A DNA stretch of 64,000 nt from Parahalioglobus pacificus (GCF_014652275.1 NZ_BMYM01000001.1:558001-622000), one strand, 5' to 3'. Shown: positions 17,503-26,511, numbered from the stretch's first letter. Made by a program: numbers and translations. Notes: generated from the sequence alone by a model not told the origin.

Positions 17503-18140
17503 GCGACGATACACTGCTACAGCGGCTTGACCGGCTGGAGTCTCTGGATGCGATACGGCAGCTGGTTGCAAAGTATGCTCTGTCGCTGGATATGCGTGAC
17601 CTCGATGCCCATGTGAACCTGTTTGCCGCTGACATCAGGGTCAGTCGTGATCGAGTGGGCCGGGCTCATCTCAAACGTTGGCTGGACGATACGCTGCGGC
17701 AGCAGTTCACAGGCACCTCACATCACCTTGGCAACCACATCATTGAGTTTGATGACCCTGACCATGCCCACGGCGTGGTCTACTCCAAGAATGAGCATGA
17801 AACACCGACAAAGGCGGGTGGCAGCGAGTGGGTCATCATGCAGATGTTGTACTGGGACAACTACGAACGTATCGACGGATGCTGGTACTTCCGGCGCAGA
17901 CTGCCCTGTTACTGGTACGCGACGGACATCAACAAGCCGCCGGTGGGTGATGACAAAATGCGCTGGCCAGATCGCGAGCACTATGAGGGCGCTTACCACG
18001 AACTTTGGCCCAGCTGGAAAACGTTTTGGGCTAATCCACCGGGTGATGACGAACCCCAGGTCGCAGAACCCGCCCCCTTGGAGATGTTCCTGCAAACCAT
18101 GCGTCGCGGTGCGCCAGACCCCAGCATTCGTGTGAGATAG
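17499..18140 (+). CDS. SnoaL-like / NTF2-like family protein
   Basis: A 213-residue soluble protein. The first 150 residues have the cone-shaped NTF2/SnoaL fold signature: LDRLESLDAIRQLVAKYALSLDMRDLDAHVNLFA, a GTSHHLGNH block with paired histidines, and strands ending in CWYFRRRLPCYWY. Members act as dehydratases, cyclases or isomerases on hydrophobic ring substrates (scytalone dehydratase, ketosteroid isomerase). The extra C-terminal 60 residues are Trp/Pro rich. It is translationally coupled to the preceding SDR gene, which suggests that the two enzymes work on one substrate. Confidence 0.85.
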   Translation: MSDDTLLQRLDRLESLDAIRQLVAKYALSLDMRDLDAHVNLFAADIRVSRDRVGRAHLKRWLDDTLRQQFTGTSHHLGNHIIEFDDPDHAHGVVYSKNEHETPTKAGGSEWVIMQMLYWDNYERIDGCWYFRRRLPCYWYATDINKPPVGDDKMRWPDREHYEGAYHELWPSWKTFWANPPGDDEPQVAEPAPLEMFLQTMRRGAPDPSIRVR

Positions 18141-18157
18141 GGCCTAGCGGCGGCGCT

Positions 18158-18178
18158 AACCCATTTTCGCGGTGGGTT
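18158..18178. terminator. Weak hairpin between convergent genes
   Basis: AACCCA pairs with TGGGTT across a nine-base loop and is followed shortly by GTTTTA. It lies between the SDR/NTF2-like operon and a convergent lipoprotein gene, where termination is expected from both sides. Confidence 0.4.
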
Positions 18179-18184
18179 CGAGTT

Positions 18185-18859
18185 TTATAGCCCTGCGACG
18201 TGCTCGATGTACGGCAGATACTTCACGTAGATGTCAGCATCTGGCCCGGCACCGCCCTCGGCAACGTCAGCGCCCAGGGTCCACAGAGCGTACTGGCCTT
18301 TAGAGCCACCGAAGGGGTCTACGTAGTACTGGTATCTATTGCCCCATGGGTCTGTGGGTACGGACTCGATAAAGGCTTTACCACTGGCGCCAGTGAGCAC
18401 GCTCTGCCAGTCGGCGTCGCGGGGGTAGTACCCCAATTCACTCACCGCAGCCTCTAGCGCCTCACTCAGAGCAGTGAGGTCCGAACGGACTTGCATCAAT
18501 GCGGTGTTGGACGATTCTACCGGCCCAATGCCCAGTTCAATCTGTAAGCTACTGGCTGGGTCTTCACTGCAGTAGATCGCGGTATCCAAGGGCTTGGCAT
18601 AGGGCATCGCATCCTGGCCCACGATAACAAAGGGTCGCGGGCGGTTGCTTCCGCCGTAATCGTCTGCGGTTTCATACAGGCCGCAGACGACCTGCCCGGG
18701 GTAATAAGCGACTTCGCTTAAGCTGGAGTAGGAGCGAAGGGGTAGGGCATTCATGATGAGTTGCCGGGCCTCGTCGATACTGAGAGGCTGGGCAGCACAG
18801 CCGCCCAACAGGGTAATGGCACACAATGTGTAAGCCGCAGTAACTACCGCGCGGATCAT
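18185..18859 (-). CDS. Lipoprotein with a GspG (pseudopilin)-like C-terminal domain
   Basis: A 224-residue protein beginning with a lipoprotein signal (LLGGC, Cys21). The first part (about 25-125) is not recognised. From about residue 135 it reads like the globular part of the type II secretion major pseudopilin: an ALEAAVSELGYYPRDA helix/loop, VPTDPWGNRYQYY, LWTLGADVAEGG and a final GPDADI. In GspG that end binds calcium. There is no prepilin N-terminus (no GFTLIE) and no secretion genes nearby, so the pseudopilin head seems to have been reused on a lipid anchor. AGGAG precedes the ATG. It lies downstream of an SDR gene on the same strand. Confidence 0.75.
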   Translation of the reverse strand: MIRAVVTAAYTLCAITLLGGCAAQPLSIDEARQLIMNALPLRSYSSLSEVAYYPGQVVCGLYETADDYGGSNRPRPFVIVGQDAMPYAKPLDTAIYCSEDPASSLQIELGIGPVESSNTALMQVRSDLTALSEALEAAVSELGYYPRDADWQSVLTGASGKAFIESVPTDPWGNRYQYYVDPFGGSKGQYALWTLGADVAEGGAGPDADIYVKYLPYIEHVAGL

Positions 18860-18921
18860 GGTTTGGCTCCTGAATCTAGCGAAGGCATTATCCCCGTGCC
18901 CGTCAGGCTCGGCAAGATGGC

Positions 18922-19695
18922 TTAGCGCACGGCGCCGCCGCCATCCACGGATAAGATCTGCCCGGTGATAAACGATGCTCTTTCGCTGCACAGAAAGGCC
19001 ACGGCCTCGGCGATTTCGCTGGGCTCGCCCAGCCTGCCCATCACGGCAGACTTCTTCAGCCGCTCTGCGATTGCAGGTTGTTCCTCAAAATACTTTTCCA
19101 CGCCAGGTGTGCGAATCACCCCAGGTGATACCGCATTTATGCGTATGTTTTGGCTACCGTATTCGGCAGCCGACGACTTGGTAAGGATGTTCACGCCACC
19201 TTTGGCCGCGGCGTAGGCAGTGTTGTAGGCCTGGCCGCGTAGGGACGCATTAGATGAGATGTTCACTATGGCGCCGCCCCCGCCGGCCAACATGGCGGGG
19301 ATTTCGTGTTTCATACACAGCCAGGTATTGGTCAGGCACATCTCCAGGGTTTGATCGAAGACCTCCCTCTGATACTCGTGTATCGGACCGGAGCCATGGC
19401 TTAGGGCTGCGCTGTTACAGGCAATGTTCAGACCTCCGAAGGCGTCTACTGCTGCCGCGACCATGGCTTCTACAGCGGGCTCGTCACTGACGTCACAGGG
19501 TTGGAATTGAGCGCGGCCTCCAGCGTTGTTGATCAGTTCACAGGTTTCCTCACCGGCGTCTCGGTTTACATCAGCCACCAGAATGGCCGCGCCTTCCCTC
19601 GCCAAAACCTGTGCGATGGCTCTGCCGATACCCTGGCCTGCGCCGGTTACAATTCCCGATTTTCCCGCCAGAAGTGTTTCGCTGTGTGTCGTCAT
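18922..19695 (-). CDS. SDR family oxidoreductase
   Basis: A 257-residue short-chain dehydrogenase. TGAGQGIG marks the cofactor loop, an Asp in VADVN favours NAD, the NNAG tetrad reads CNSA here, NISSN gives the catalytic Ser, and YAAAK the Tyr/Lys pair; the C-terminus ITGQILSVDGGGAVR is standard. The start MTTHSETLL has a purine-rich GGGAAAA upstream; the frame is open further upstream but with no initiation signals. The gene ends 63 bp before the pseudopilin-like lipoprotein gene, and an operon is possible though the two have no obvious functional link. Confidence 0.9.
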   Translation of the reverse strand: MTTHSETLLAGKSGIVTGAGQGIGRAIAQVLAREGAAILVADVNRDAGEETCELINNAGGRAQFQPCDVSDEPAVEAMVAAAVDAFGGLNIACNSAALSHGSGPIHEYQREVFDQTLEMCLTNTWLCMKHEIPAMLAGGGGAIVNISSNASLRGQAYNTAYAAAKGGVNILTKSSAAEYGSQNIRINAVSPGVIRTPGVEKYFEEQPAIAERLKKSAVMGRLGEPSEIAEAVAFLCSERASFITGQILSVDGGGAVR

Positions 19696-19858
19696 AAAAG
19701 TTTTCCCGCCGAAGATCGATTCACGGTAGAGCACCGAACGACAGTCGCAAGCTACCGCTGCATAAAGCAGGGTATGGTCAACATTGTTGGTGTCAGTGGT
19801 GAGGCTCCGCTTTGCGCAGGACACGCCGCCTCAGTAGAATCGGGTAAGAGTTGACGTA

Positions 19859-20773
19859 GTGACCATTATGAGAATAAACGAATACCTCAGCAAAGAGGAC
19901 GTGGCGCGGTTCACCGGCAAGAGCGATTTGCGCGCTTGGGCGCTGTTTCTAGCCAACTGGTTATCCATCATCGTTACCTTCGCAGTCGTGGGCCTGTACC
20001 CGAACGTGTTCACTGTGTTGGTCGCCTGGTTGCTACTGGCGGGCAGGCAGCTTGGCTTGTCGGTGTTGATGCACGATGCGGGGCACCGCACCCTGTTCAA
20101 GACACCCTGGCTCAATGACGTCATTGGCCAGTGGTTCTGCGGCCTACCCGTATTCAGTGATATGCCCAGCTATGCGCGGGGACACCTGCAGCATCATCGC
20201 AAGGCGGGCACCCATGATGATCCTGACTTGCCGAACTATGCCGCCTATCCGGTAAGCCGAGAGAGCTTCAAGCGCAAGGTGGTGCGTGACCTGTCCGGGC
20301 AGACCGGGATGAAGCTACTGATTTATATCGCCAAAGGCGCCTCCGGCATTATCAGTCACGAGCAAAGAGACAGCGCCAAGCCCTTTCTGCAAATGCTGTC
20401 AGTGCAGCTGGTCATGCTCATTGCGCTCGCAGCGTTCGGCATTGCCTGGGTATACCTGATCTGGCTGGGTGCCTTCCTGACAACCTTTATGCTGGTCATC
20501 CGGGTCCGCCAGGTGGCAGAGCACGCCGCCGTGCCCGATCTCTACGATACTGATCCGCGCATGAATACCCGCACCGTGGAAGCGCCCTGGTGGCAGCGCT
20601 GGCTCTTTGCACCGAACGGTGTGAACTTCCACATGGAACACCATTTCATGGCCAGTGTGCCCTGTTACCGTCTCAGTGCCCTGCATGAACACCTGCGCAA
20701 GAAGGGGGCCTTGGTCGGCGTGCCTGTGTTCAAGGGCTACGGTGAACTGCTGCGCCACGCGGTGCCAGCCTGA
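19859..20773 (+). CDS. Membrane fatty acid desaturase
   Basis: A 304-residue di-iron membrane desaturase. The three histidine boxes are in place: HDAGH (72-76), HLQHH (109-113) and HMEHH (258-262), with hydrophobic segments around 27-65 and 180-215. It would introduce a double bond into, or hydroxylate, an acyl chain or a lipid at the inner membrane. The start is either the GTG at 19859 or the ATG at 19868; AGAG lies at a usable distance from the GTG only. The alanine/glycine symporter gene follows by 23 bp on the same strand. No electron donor gene is adjacent. Confidence 0.88.
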   Translation: MTIMRINEYLSKEDVARFTGKSDLRAWALFLANWLSIIVTFAVVGLYPNVFTVLVAWLLLAGRQLGLSVLMHDAGHRTLFKTPWLNDVIGQWFCGLPVFSDMPSYARGHLQHHRKAGTHDDPDLPNYAAYPVSRESFKRKVVRDLSGQTGMKLLIYIAKGASGIISHEQRDSAKPFLQMLSVQLVMLIALAAFGIAWVYLIWLGAFLTTFMLVIRVRQVAEHAAVPDLYDTDPRMNTRTVEAPWWQRWLFAPNGVNFHMEHHFMASVPCYRLSALHEHLRKKGALVGVPVFKGYGELLRHAVPA

Positions 20774-20796
20774 TCAATAAGCCAATAAACAACACG

Positions 20797-22326
20797 ATGC
20801 GTACCCTGCATGCGGCCGCCGCAGTAGCGTGTACGACACTGCTGGGAGCCGCGCCTGCCTGCGCCGAAGGCTTTGATCAACAGGTTGAAGCGCTGATCCG
20901 CCCGTTGTCTGATGCTCTCGCAGGGGCCGTTTTTTACCCCATCGATATAGCCGGCCAGCCGTTCCCATTGATCGTTTTGTGGTTGGCCGTGGCCGCTGTC
21001 TTCTTCACGCTCTATCTGGGCTTCATCAATGTGCGCGGATTTGGCCTTGCTATCCGGCACGTGAAGGGCGACTTCCATAATCCGCAGGCCCGTGGAGAGA
21101 TATCACATTTTCAGGCCGTGGCCACGGCGGTCTCTGGCACGGTGGGTATTGGCAATATCGGTGGCGTGGCCGTCGCCATTGTTGTTGGTGGGCCCGGCGC
21201 TGCCTTCTGGCTGATCATTGCCGGCCTACTCTCCATGTCGACCAAGTTGGTGGAGTGCACGCTGGGCGTGAAATACCGACGCTACAACGCTGACGGGTCA
21301 GTGTCCGGCGGGCCCATGTACTACCTCGAGCAGTACTTGGCAGACCGCGGCCGCCCCGGGCTCGGTAAGTGGTTGGGTGGTTTTTACGCCCTGTCCCTGG
21401 TAGTGGGCTGCCTGGGTATTGGCAACATGTTCCAGTCGAATCAGGCCTACGTACAGTTCGTTGTTATCACAGGCGGTGAGCAGAGTTTCTTTGCCGATAA
21501 AGGGTGGCTCTTCGGTATTGCAATCGCCCTTGCGGTGGGTGCCGTTATCATTGGCGGCATTCGCTCCATCGCCCGTGTCGCGGCGCATATCGTGCCTTTC
21601 ATGGGTGTGCTGTATGTGATCTCAGCGGTGATCATCATCGCCATGAGCTATCAACACATCCCCTATGCGATCGAGTTAATTGTCTCGAGCGCATTCAGCG
21701 TACAGAGCGTCACCGGCGGGATGATTGGCGCCATTATCGTGGGCTTTCAGCGAGCCCTGTTTTCCAACGAGGCCGGTATTGGCTCTGCGTCGATAGCCCA
21801 CTCGGCTGTGCAGACCAACGAGCCAGCCTCTGAGGGGCTGGTGTCCCTGTTGGAGCCCTTTATCGATACCGTGGTTATCTGCACGCTGAGCTCGCTGGTG
21901 ATCGTGACGACCGTATACCCCCATGGTTTGATGGATAGCGGCCTTGAGGGTATTGCACTGACCTCGGCGGCCTTCGCACACCACATCAGCTGGGCGCCGT
22001 ACCCGCTGGCGGTGGCGGCACTGCTATTTGCGTTCTCAACCAGCATCTCCTGGTCGTACTATGGCCTGAAGGGCTGGACCTACCTGTTCGGTGAAGGGGC
22101 CTTAACGCAAAACCTGTTCAAGGTAGTGTTCTGTGGCTTTATCGCCCTGGGATGCATGATCCAGCTGTCTGCCGTGCTGGACTTCTCAGACGCCATGATC
22201 TTCCTGATCGCTATCCCGAATATCATCGGGCTTTATCTGTACGCGCCGGAAGTGAAGCGTGAGGTCAACGACTACATGCGTCGCGTACGTAGCGGTGAAG
22301 TGCCGCTGGCGGGCGAAAATCAGTAA
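20797..22326 (+). CDS. Sodium:alanine/glycine symporter family protein (AGCS)
   Basis: A 509-residue inner-membrane transporter importing small neutral amino acids with Na+. Family blocks seen: AVSGTVGIGNIGGVA (about 105-120), GGPGAAFWLIIAGLLSMSTKLVECTLG, GSVSGGPMYYLEQYL and SNEAGIGSASIAHSA, all diagnostic for AGCS carriers. It carries an N-terminal signal-like segment (MRTLHAAAAVACTTLLGAAPACAE), an extension common in marine gamma-proteobacterial members. There is no good ribosome site, and coupling to the preceding desaturase gene is possible. It overlaps the convergent TauD-type gene by 7 bp. Confidence 0.93.
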   Translation: MRTLHAAAAVACTTLLGAAPACAEGFDQQVEALIRPLSDALAGAVFYPIDIAGQPFPLIVLWLAVAAVFFTLYLGFINVRGFGLAIRHVKGDFHNPQARGEISHFQAVATAVSGTVGIGNIGGVAVAIVVGGPGAAFWLIIAGLLSMSTKLVECTLGVKYRRYNADGSVSGGPMYYLEQYLADRGRPGLGKWLGGFYALSLVVGCLGIGNMFQSNQAYVQFVVITGGEQSFFADKGWLFGIAIALAVGAVIIGGIRSIARVAAHIVPFMGVLYVISAVIIIAMSYQHIPYAIELIVSSAFSVQSVTGGMIGAIIVGFQRALFSNEAGIGSASIAHSAVQTNEPASEGLVSLLEPFIDTVVICTLSSLVIVTTVYPHGLMDSGLEGIALTSAAFAHHISWAPYPLAVAALLFAFSTSISWSYYGLKGWTYLFGEGALTQNLFKVVFCGFIALGCMIQLSAVLDFSDAMIFLIAIPNIIGLYLYAPEVKREVNDYMRRVRSGEVPLAGENQ

Positions 22327-23144
22327 GGCTTATCACCGTCGATGGTGATGCGCTCCATGCGCCGGTAGGCCGGAAAGTAGTCGTTGACCGGTTTGTGCTG
22401 TGTACTGCGGTTGTCCCAGATTGCGATGCTGCCCGGGCGCCAATTGAAGCGAACACTGAACTCCGGCGTCTGGATATGCTGGAACAGGAACTGCAGTAGC
22501 GCATCACTTTCGCTGCGGCGAAGACCCTCGATGTGTGTGGTGAAGAGAGCATTCACGAAAATGACCTTCTTGCCGGTTTCCGGGTGTGTGCGTATCACGG
22601 GATGCCGCACCGGAGGGTTGGTGGCCACTGCATCGGCCAGGCGTTCACGCCCACCGGGTTCTGCCAGGCTCTCCCGAAAGCCGTGACTGAAATCGTGTAC
22701 AGCAATCAGGCCACCCAGAAAAGACTGCATGGGCGCGGAGAGCGCGTCGTACGCAGCGGTCATGCTCGCCCAGAGTGTATCTCCGCCGCGAGCAGGGCAT
22801 TCGACGGCTTTTAGCACGGTGCCCAGGGGCGGGTGCTCGCGAAAGGTCATGTCGGAATGCCACTGTTCTATTTTACTGGGCTTTTCAGCGCTGGATTCCA
22901 GTATGGTGACTGCGGGATGACCCGCAACCGTGTCATAGGCGGGGTGTTGCTGCAGTGGGCCGAAGCACTGTGCCAGATCCGTTTGCTGCTGCGGTGAAAT
23001 TGCCTGCTCGCGGAAGAAAATCACCTGATACTCATTCAGTAACTTCCGCAGCTTGCGCACGGTGTCATCGTTCAGCGCCTGGCTGAGGTCAATGCCACGT
23101 ATCTCTGCACCCAGCGCGCCGGCAAGCGGCGTGATGTCCAGCAT
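22320..23144 (-). CDS. TauD/TfdA family 2-oxoglutarate dioxygenase
   Basis: A 274-residue Fe(II)/2-oxoglutarate dioxygenase. The iron ligands are visible as WHSD (His96, Asp98) and TQHKPVNDY (His250), with the 2-oxoglutarate-binding Arg in YRRMER (Arg261/265). The family includes taurine, 2,4-D and alkylsulfate dioxygenases that release sulfite or an aldehyde by hydroxylation. The N-terminal DITPLAGALGAEIRGIDL strand is typical. GGGAAG lies before the ATG. No transporter or sulfonate gene adjoins, so the substrate is open. Confidence 0.9.
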   Translation of the reverse strand: MLDITPLAGALGAEIRGIDLSQALNDDTVRKLRKLLNEYQVIFFREQAISPQQQTDLAQCFGPLQQHPAYDTVAGHPAVTILESSAEKPSKIEQWHSDMTFREHPPLGTVLKAVECPARGGDTLWASMTAAYDALSAPMQSFLGGLIAVHDFSHGFRESLAEPGGRERLADAVATNPPVRHPVIRTHPETGKKVIFVNALFTTHIEGLRRSESDALLQFLFQHIQTPEFSVRFNWRPGSIAIWDNRSTQHKPVNDYFPAYRRMERITIDGDKPY

Positions 23145-23297
23145 GGTTGCTTCCCAAATTGATTCAGCCGGCGAGTCTAGCACCCTTTTTGGATCGGATG
23201 GGATGGAAACTGGTCGCTACGGTCGTGTTGTTAGGCGCACGGTTTCTTCACACTACAACCGTCTGTTGAAGCGATGTCGCGAAGATGGAGGTGCACA

Positions 23298-23564
23298 ATG
23301 CAGCGTTCCAATTTGAGTGTTCAAGCCATCGTTCCGGCGCGATCGAAGTGTTCGCGCTCACGCCGGTGGCGCCATGGCCTGCTGGTGGGTTTGCTTGTGG
23401 GCACGGCAGCTCAGGGAAGCGCCTCAACGCAGGGGCTGGCCAGTAACAGCGCGCTGGTCACCTGCTCCTCCGGGGGGCTATCCGCGGGCATGCTGATACT
23501 CATGCCAGAGGATGAGCCGCCTTCGGGGAGGGTGCGGTGTGCGCCGCGGTTCGCTCACTGGTAG
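23298..23564 (+). CDS. Small hypothetical protein with a hydrophobic segment
   Basis: An 88-residue reading frame not recognised as any family. Support comes from a good ribosome site (GGAGG, 6 nt before the ATG) and one hydrophobic segment (HGLLVGLLVGTAA) after a basic stretch, as in an uncleaved or late signal sequence. The remaining part holds two cysteines. It sits between a divergent TauD-type gene and the proline-hydroxylase-like gene. It may be a small exported protein or a spurious frame in GC-rich DNA. Confidence 0.35.
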   Translation: MQRSNLSVQAIVPARSKCSRSRRWRHGLLVGLLVGTAAQGSASTQGLASNSALVTCSSGGLSAGMLILMPEDEPPSGRVRCAPRFAHW

Positions 23565-23590
23565 TTGCTTTCGAGGGGCGTAGGGCGGCG

Positions 23591-23619
23591 CAGACAGTGG
23601 CCCGGCTTGCGGCTATAAT
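23591..23619 (+). promoter_or_regulatory. Sigma70-like promoter of the 2OG oxygenase gene
   Basis: A perfect TATAAT (23614-23619) is preceded after 17 bp by CAGACA, which keeps the GACA half of the -35 consensus. It lies 37 bp before the ATG of the following oxygenase gene. Confidence 0.5.
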
Positions 23620-23655
23620 GCGCGCCGCCTCATAGCCCATACGGAAACTGGCTCC

Positions 23656-24351
23656 ATGGACTTCACCCTCAATCCCAGTATTGATCTCGATAACGTTGCT
23701 GCGGTCTACGCGCAGGACCGGCGGGTACGCTTGACCAATATCCTGCCCCGCGAGCAGGCCGAAGCGTTGTCTGACTACCTGGCGAACAAGACGGCGTATC
23801 GCCACGCCTTTGTTCTGGACGGCAAGTTCGGCGATGTGTCGGGTGCGGAGTTGCAGCAGTTGCCGGAAGAAGACCGGGCGCGGCTGATACAGGGTGTACT
23901 TAAGCAGGCGTCAGAGGGGGTTGGATTCTGGTACGAACGCCGTGCAGTGAATGCCACCGACGATAACCTGCTGGGGCAGTTTCAGCGTTGGCTGGCCAGC
24001 CCGGAGATGCATGCGACCATGGGGCGCATTACGGGCCAGGAAAACTACGGCAGCGCCGTCGCGCAGGCCACTCGGTTTAATCGCGGCGACTTTTTGACGC
24101 GGCATCAGGATGTCGTGACGGAAGAGCAGCGGCAGGTGGCATTTGTGTTTAATCTCTCTCCGGCATGGCACCCGGACTGGGGCGGTTTGCTGCAGTTTTT
24201 CCAGCCAGATGGTACGCCCCGCGAGGCTTGGTCACCTGACTTCAACACACTGTCTTTGTTTGACGTAGGCCACGTGCATTCAGTGACCTGTGTGAGTCCT
24301 TTTGCGCCGGCACCCCGGCTGGCCGTCAGCGGCTGGTTCCGGCTGCGCTGA
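23656..24351 (+). CDS. Prolyl-hydroxylase-like 2OG-Fe(II) oxygenase
   Basis: A 231-residue dioxygenase of the prolyl 4-hydroxylase type. The double-stranded beta-helix carries the HxD pair (His150, Asp152 in RHQDV), a distal His in GHVHSV (206/208) and a 2-oxoglutarate Arg in PRLAVSGWFR (221). WGGLLQFF and the FNTLSLFDV segment are also typical. It would hydroxylate a protein or peptide side chain, perhaps a ribosomal or elongation-factor residue as for other bacterial members; that is inference. Convergent with cpxA, ending directly at its stop. Confidence 0.88.
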   Translation: MDFTLNPSIDLDNVAAVYAQDRRVRLTNILPREQAEALSDYLANKTAYRHAFVLDGKFGDVSGAELQQLPEEDRARLIQGVLKQASEGVGFWYERRAVNATDDNLLGQFQRWLASPEMHATMGRITGQENYGSAVAQATRFNRGDFLTRHQDVVTEEQRQVAFVFNLSPAWHPDWGGLLQFFQPDGTPREAWSPDFNTLSLFDVGHVHSVTCVSPFAPAPRLAVSGWFRLR

Positions 24352-25713
24352 TTAGCTACCTGCGGTCGCGTCAGTGCCGACGGGTAGGGTGGCACTGACT
24401 CGCAATCCAGCTCCGGTGTTGGTGGCCGCCAGACTGCCGTTGTGCTGCTCTATGGCACGCTTGGCGATGGATAAGCCCAATCCATAGCCGCCGGTTTCAC
24501 GGGTTCGATTGCGATCCACGCGATAAAGGGGATCAAAGATGCGCTCTAACTCTGATTCGGGTACGCCCGGTCCACAGTCTTCAATGGACAGGTGATAGTT
24601 CCCTTCGATGCGTCGCAAATCCAACGTGACCTGCGTACCAGATGGTGTATGGCTCAATGCATTGCGTACGACATTTTCAAAACACTTTTGCAACAAGTCG
24701 CCATGGCTCAATACCACCGCCTCATCGAGATCGGTAAACAGTGCGACGCGTTTGTCTTGGGACTTGCCTTCGAAGTCGGCGTCAGCGGCCATGTCCTGGA
24801 GTAGGGGCACAAGGTCGATGTGCGTATCCAGCGTGAGGGAGTCTGATTGGCTGGTGAGCAGTTGCCCGATCAGTTCGTCCAACCGCTCAGTTTCCTGCTC
24901 TATGCGCTTCAGGTATTGGCTATCCGGTTCAGGCTGCTCCTGAGCCAGCGCCAGGGCGATACGCAGCCGCGCCAATGGCGATCGCAGTTCGTGGGATACG
25001 TCCTGTAGCAGACGTTTCTGCCCCTGTATGCGTTGCTCCAATTCGCTGGCCATGTGATTGAACTGCCGCGCCAGCTCATCCGCTTCATCGCCACCACTGG
25101 CGGCTACGGGTATTCGCGCGGACAAGTCACCTGCCGCAAGCTTGCCCGCGGTGCTTTGTAGCAACTTTACGCGACGGGTCAGCAGCCGGGACAGCAAATA
25201 GCACACTAAACCGCTAATCAGGATCGCAATGGCAATGCGTAGCAGTGGATTGGCACCAAGCGTAGCAACCACAGCGCGGGGTTCCGGGAAGGCGATGACC
25301 GCTGCCATGCGCTCCCGCTCACCGCGAAACAGAGTGTGAGCAACGATTTGTCCCTGCGGGCTTTTCAGCATCGCCCGTCGCTTACTAGGAGATAGCTGGC
25401 GAGCAGCGCGCATCACTTGCGCGGGGACTTCCCTGTCCAGTAATTCCAAACCGTCCCTGCGTAGCAGGTAGATATCGATACCGTGTCGCTCAGAAGCGCG
25501 CTCTACAATGCCGGGCAATCTAGACAGGGGCTGGTTCTCAAGAGAGTAGATCAGCCGCAGCAGGTAGCGCGGCGGTGGGCCATCCTTTCGCAGTTCTGTT
25601 TGACCCCCGGGTAGCTCGTCGAAGTAATTGGCCAGCAGAATCCAGCTGCCCAATATGGACACCGAGATGAGCCAGAAGCCCAGGAATACCTTGATAAACA
25701 GGCGATTAGGCAT
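24352..25713 (-). CDS. cpxA: Envelope-stress sensor histidine kinase (CpxA-like)
   Basis: A 453-residue inner-membrane sensor: first membrane helix about 7-28, a periplasmic sensor of about 125 residues, second helix about 157-176, HAMP about 178-230, then the dimerisation box LLQDVSHELRSPLARLRIAL with phospho-acceptor His241 and the ATPase blocks ENVVRNALSHTPSG, EDCGPGVP and GYGLGLSIAKRAIEQH. The DHp and catalytic sequences resemble E. coli CpxA closely, and the partner gene with its CpxR box supports this. It lies 41 bp downstream of cpxR in the same operon. The sensor domain is shorter than that of E. coli CpxA, so the signal may differ. Confidence 0.87.
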   Translation of the reverse strand: MPNRLFIKVFLGFWLISVSILGSWILLANYFDELPGGQTELRKDGPPPRYLLRLIYSLENQPLSRLPGIVERASERHGIDIYLLRRDGLELLDREVPAQVMRAARQLSPSKRRAMLKSPQGQIVAHTLFRGERERMAAVIAFPEPRAVVATLGANPLLRIAIAILISGLVCYLLSRLLTRRVKLLQSTAGKLAAGDLSARIPVAASGGDEADELARQFNHMASELEQRIQGQKRLLQDVSHELRSPLARLRIALALAQEQPEPDSQYLKRIEQETERLDELIGQLLTSQSDSLTLDTHIDLVPLLQDMAADADFEGKSQDKRVALFTDLDEAVVLSHGDLLQKCFENVVRNALSHTPSGTQVTLDLRRIEGNYHLSIEDCGPGVPESELERIFDPLYRVDRNRTRETGGYGLGLSIAKRAIEQHNGSLAATNTGAGLRVSATLPVGTDATAGS

Positions 25714-25754
25714 GTCGGTTTACTGCGGCTTGATTATGCATGGGTAAAGATATC

Positions 25755-26450
25755 TCAAGCCTGCTCGGGCGTGCTGCTTGAAACCAGCTGGTAGCCGGCG
25801 CCTCGCACACTGAGAATGATGTCGGGTTTACCCTCTTGCGCCAGCTTGCGTCGAATCTTACTGATGTGCACATCGATACTGCGGTCGTAAGCGCCAAGGG
25901 GGCGGCCCAATGCTTCGATGCTCAAAGTGTCCTTATCCACAATTTGCCCCGCGCTGCGCAGCAGTAGCTGCATAATATTGAACTCTGCGCTGGTGAACTC
26001 TACGGGGGTGCCCTCGACCGTCACCTGCCGGGTGCCGGGATTGAGAACTACACCGTCAACGTCGAGCTGGTCGGGTTGAGGAGCATCAGCACTGCGCCGA
26101 AGTACGGCTCGCAGCCTGGCGGCCAACTCGCGCGGATTGCAGGGTTTGGGTAAGTAGTCGTCAGCGCCCAGTTCCAGACCGAGTATGCGATCGGTATCTT
26201 CACCGCGCGCGGTGAGCATGATGACAGGAACCCGGCTGGATTCCCTGAGTTTGCGCAATACTTCCAAGCCCTGCATGCCGGGCAGCATGATATCCAGGAC
26301 GATGGCATCGGGCGACGAGCCAAGTGCCGCGCTCAGGCCTTGCGCACCGTCGTGCTCTGCGCTGATGTTAAAACCTTCCAGTTCGAGGAAAGTACCCAGT
26401 AGCTCACACAGCTCCTGGTCATCATCAATGATAAGTATCTGATGGGTCAT
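25755..26450 (-). CDS. cpxR: OmpR-family response regulator (CpxR-like)
   Basis: A 231-residue regulator with a receiver domain (acidic pocket IIDDDQE, phospho-acceptor Asp53 in VLDIMLP, conserved Thr and Lys in MLTARGED and YLPKP) and a C-terminal winged helix (FTSAEFNIMQLLLRSAGQIVDKDTL to VRGAGYQL). The N-terminal LELEGFNISAEHDG is very close to the CpxR pattern. Upstream is a perfect GTAAA-N5-GTAAA site, implying autoregulation. With the downstream kinase it should control envelope folding stress genes; no cpxP-like gene is seen nearby. Confidence 0.9.
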   Translation of the reverse strand: MTHQILIIDDDQELCELLGTFLELEGFNISAEHDGAQGLSAALGSSPDAIVLDIMLPGMQGLEVLRKLRESSRVPVIMLTARGEDTDRILGLELGADDYLPKPCNPRELAARLRAVLRRSADAPQPDQLDVDGVVLNPGTRQVTVEGTPVEFTSAEFNIMQLLLRSAGQIVDKDTLSIEALGRPLGAYDRSIDVHISKIRRKLAQEGKPDIILSVRGAGYQLVSSSTPEQA

Positions 26451-26511
26451 GGGAGTAGTGTCGCGGTACCACTCGGCAATGTCACCCCATCGTTACCACT
26501 CCTCAGCTTTG

